Positions 63,475 through 64,000 of a stretch of DNA of 64,000 bases are shown piece after piece. The stretch comes from Gaiella sp. Its GTDB lineage: Bacteria; Actinomycetota; Thermoleophilia; Gaiellales; Gaiellaceae. Position 1 is the first letter of the stretch. Each line of letters opens with the position of its first letter. The DNA lies in NCBI GenBank assembly GCA_027493885.1, contig JAOSJZ010000001.1:2660622-2724621 (forward strand), in the 5' to 3' direction. The notes beneath the pieces were generated by a model. That model did not search any database, was not told where the DNA came from, and saw nothing but the letters and a program-made list of their open reading frames with translations. Position numbers and translations under genes: made by a program.

Positions 63475-64000
63475 GTGCTGAGCGCGCTTCAGGAGCAGGT
63501 CGCGGCGATCGTCGCCGGGCTCGAGGAGGCGGAGGAGTTCGCGCTGGCCGGCGGCGCAGCGCTGATCGTTCGCGGCGAGGTCGAGCGGCGGACGCGTGAC
63601 CTCGACTTTTTCGGGCTCACGGGTGAGGCCGTCGACCGGCTTGTCCCCGCCGCCGAACGTGCGCTGCATGACGCCGGGCTCGTTGTCGAGCGTGTCCAGG
63701 TCAACCCGGGTTTCGCGCGCTTGATCGTGTCGAGCGCCGACGATCGCACCGAGCTCGATTTCGCAGCCGACGCTCGGCTGTTCCCTGCCGAGCCGGGAAC
63801 CCCTGCACCGACGCTACGCGGCGAAGAGCTCGCGGTCGACAAGCTCCTCGCGCTGTTCGGACGCGCCGAGGCGCGCGACTTCGTCGACCTGAGGGCGGTC
63901 GAGCCCCGATATGGGCTCGACCGTCTCTGCCAACTCGCCTACGAGAAAGACCACGGTTTCGATCCCAGCGTCCTCGCCGAGATGCTCAGCCGCTTCAACC
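63475..64000 (+). CDS. AbiEii/MNT-type nucleotidyltransferase (cut by window edge)
   Basis: At least 175 residues; the frame is open to the end of the window. The nucleotidyltransferase fold is shown by EFALAGGAALIVRGEVERRT, RDLDFFGLTGEAVDRLVPAA with the D-x-D metal site, and RTELDFAADARLFP, then LRGEELAVDKLLALFGRAEA, RDFVDLRAVEPRYGLD. This is the pattern of AbiEii toxins (type IV toxin-antitoxin and phage-abortive systems), including the late RDFVDL motif. The GTG immediately after the stop of the small gene is the only start giving the full domain. Its place on an integrated element supports a defence or maintenance role. Confidence 0.8.
   Translation, partial: MLSALQEQVAAIVAGLEEAEEFALAGGAALIVRGEVERRTRDLDFFGLTGEAVDRLVPAAERALHDAGLVVERVQVNPGFARLIVSSADDRTELDFAADARLFPAEPGTPAPTLRGEELAVDKLLALFGRAEARDFVDLRAVEPRYGLDRLCQLAYEKDHGFDPSVLAEMLSRFN

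Larger units (their letters stand above)
60567..64000. mobile_element. Left end of an integrated element at tRNA-Thr (right end outside window)
   Basis: From the tRNA-Thr 3' end onward the genes are integrase, excisionase, an HTH regulator fused to a nucleotidyltransferase-like domain, a small protein and an AbiEii-like nucleotidyltransferase. This is the order expected at the end of an integrative plasmid, ICE or prophage-like island. The matching copy of the tRNA 3' end should lie beyond the window, so its length is unknown. Confidence 0.75.

Overview
The window is 64 kb of very GC-rich bacterial chromosome. Short overlaps of the ATGA, GTGA and CTGA type couple many genes, GTG starts are common, and almost all sequence is coding. 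The mix of genes (a PadR regulator with a prefix-domain membrane protein, an HxlR regulator, NarL-type two-component signalling, GT87, B12-dependent ribonucleotide reductase, a heme A synthase, and SNF2 plus SWIM) fits an actinobacterium, probably a deep-branching one such as Thermoleophilia/Gaiellales. That placement is inference; no rRNA or marker tree is available here.

Layout. 1-3.5 kb: end of lon, an HxlR regulator, a soluble histidine kinase with its response regulator, and a tandem MshEN-domain protein. 3.5-10.3 kb: tRNA-Lys, heme A synthase with a beta-propeller protein, TrhA, a GT87 membrane protein, msrB with a VOC protein, tRNA-Glu, tRNA-Val and a cupin. 10.3-15.9 kb: an ABC exporter (ATPase plus a frameshifted permease) and the threonine-catabolic pair tdh-kbl. 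15.9-24.5 kb: a small HExxH protein, a divergent FtsH-like membrane AAA protease with a coupled membrane partner, a cyclophilin, an SDR, a glycogen-debranching enzyme and a glycosyltransferase. 24.5-34.5 kb: metabolic and repair genes, including cystathionine gamma-synthase, two tandem AlkX-type glycosylase-like proteins, and a coupled threonine dehydratase / ornithine cyclodeaminase / aldo-keto reductase set. 34.5-46.6 kb: SWIM plus SNF2, a cytochrome c lipoprotein, mutS2, a PepSY protein, carbonic anhydrase, a phosphodiesterase, PadR plus membrane protein, a ZIP transporter and an HbpS-like protein. 46.8-53.2 kb: one ORF of 2133 codons encoding NrdJ interrupted by three inteins, each with LAGLIDADG-type motifs and each placed at an active-site motif. 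53.4-60.3 kb: two tandem paralogous membrane proteins of an unfamiliar family, an O-antigen-ligase-like protein, a LytR_C protein, a decayed acetamidase, an epimerase, tmk and holB. 60.5-64 kb: the left end of an element integrated at tRNA-Thr(CGT), with integrase, excisionase, an HTH-nucleotidyltransferase fusion, and an AbiEii-like nucleotidyltransferase with a small partner that runs off the window.

Seven otherwise well-conserved genes (ABC permease, debranching enzyme, padR, epimerase, tmk, integrase, HTH-nucleotidyltransferase) are each broken by a single-base length change in a run of 4-6 G or C. The essential gene tmk is among them. Uncorrected homopolymer errors in the assembly explain this best, so these genes are listed as CDS with an apparent frameshift. 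The acetamidase is different: it lacks internal segments and looks truly decayed.

The most distinctive features are the triple-intein nrdJ with a palindrome upstream, the FtsH-like protease and its partner, the tandem DWYxDGRVD proteins, and the tRNA-Thr element, whose integrase carries Cys where a catalytic Arg is expected.
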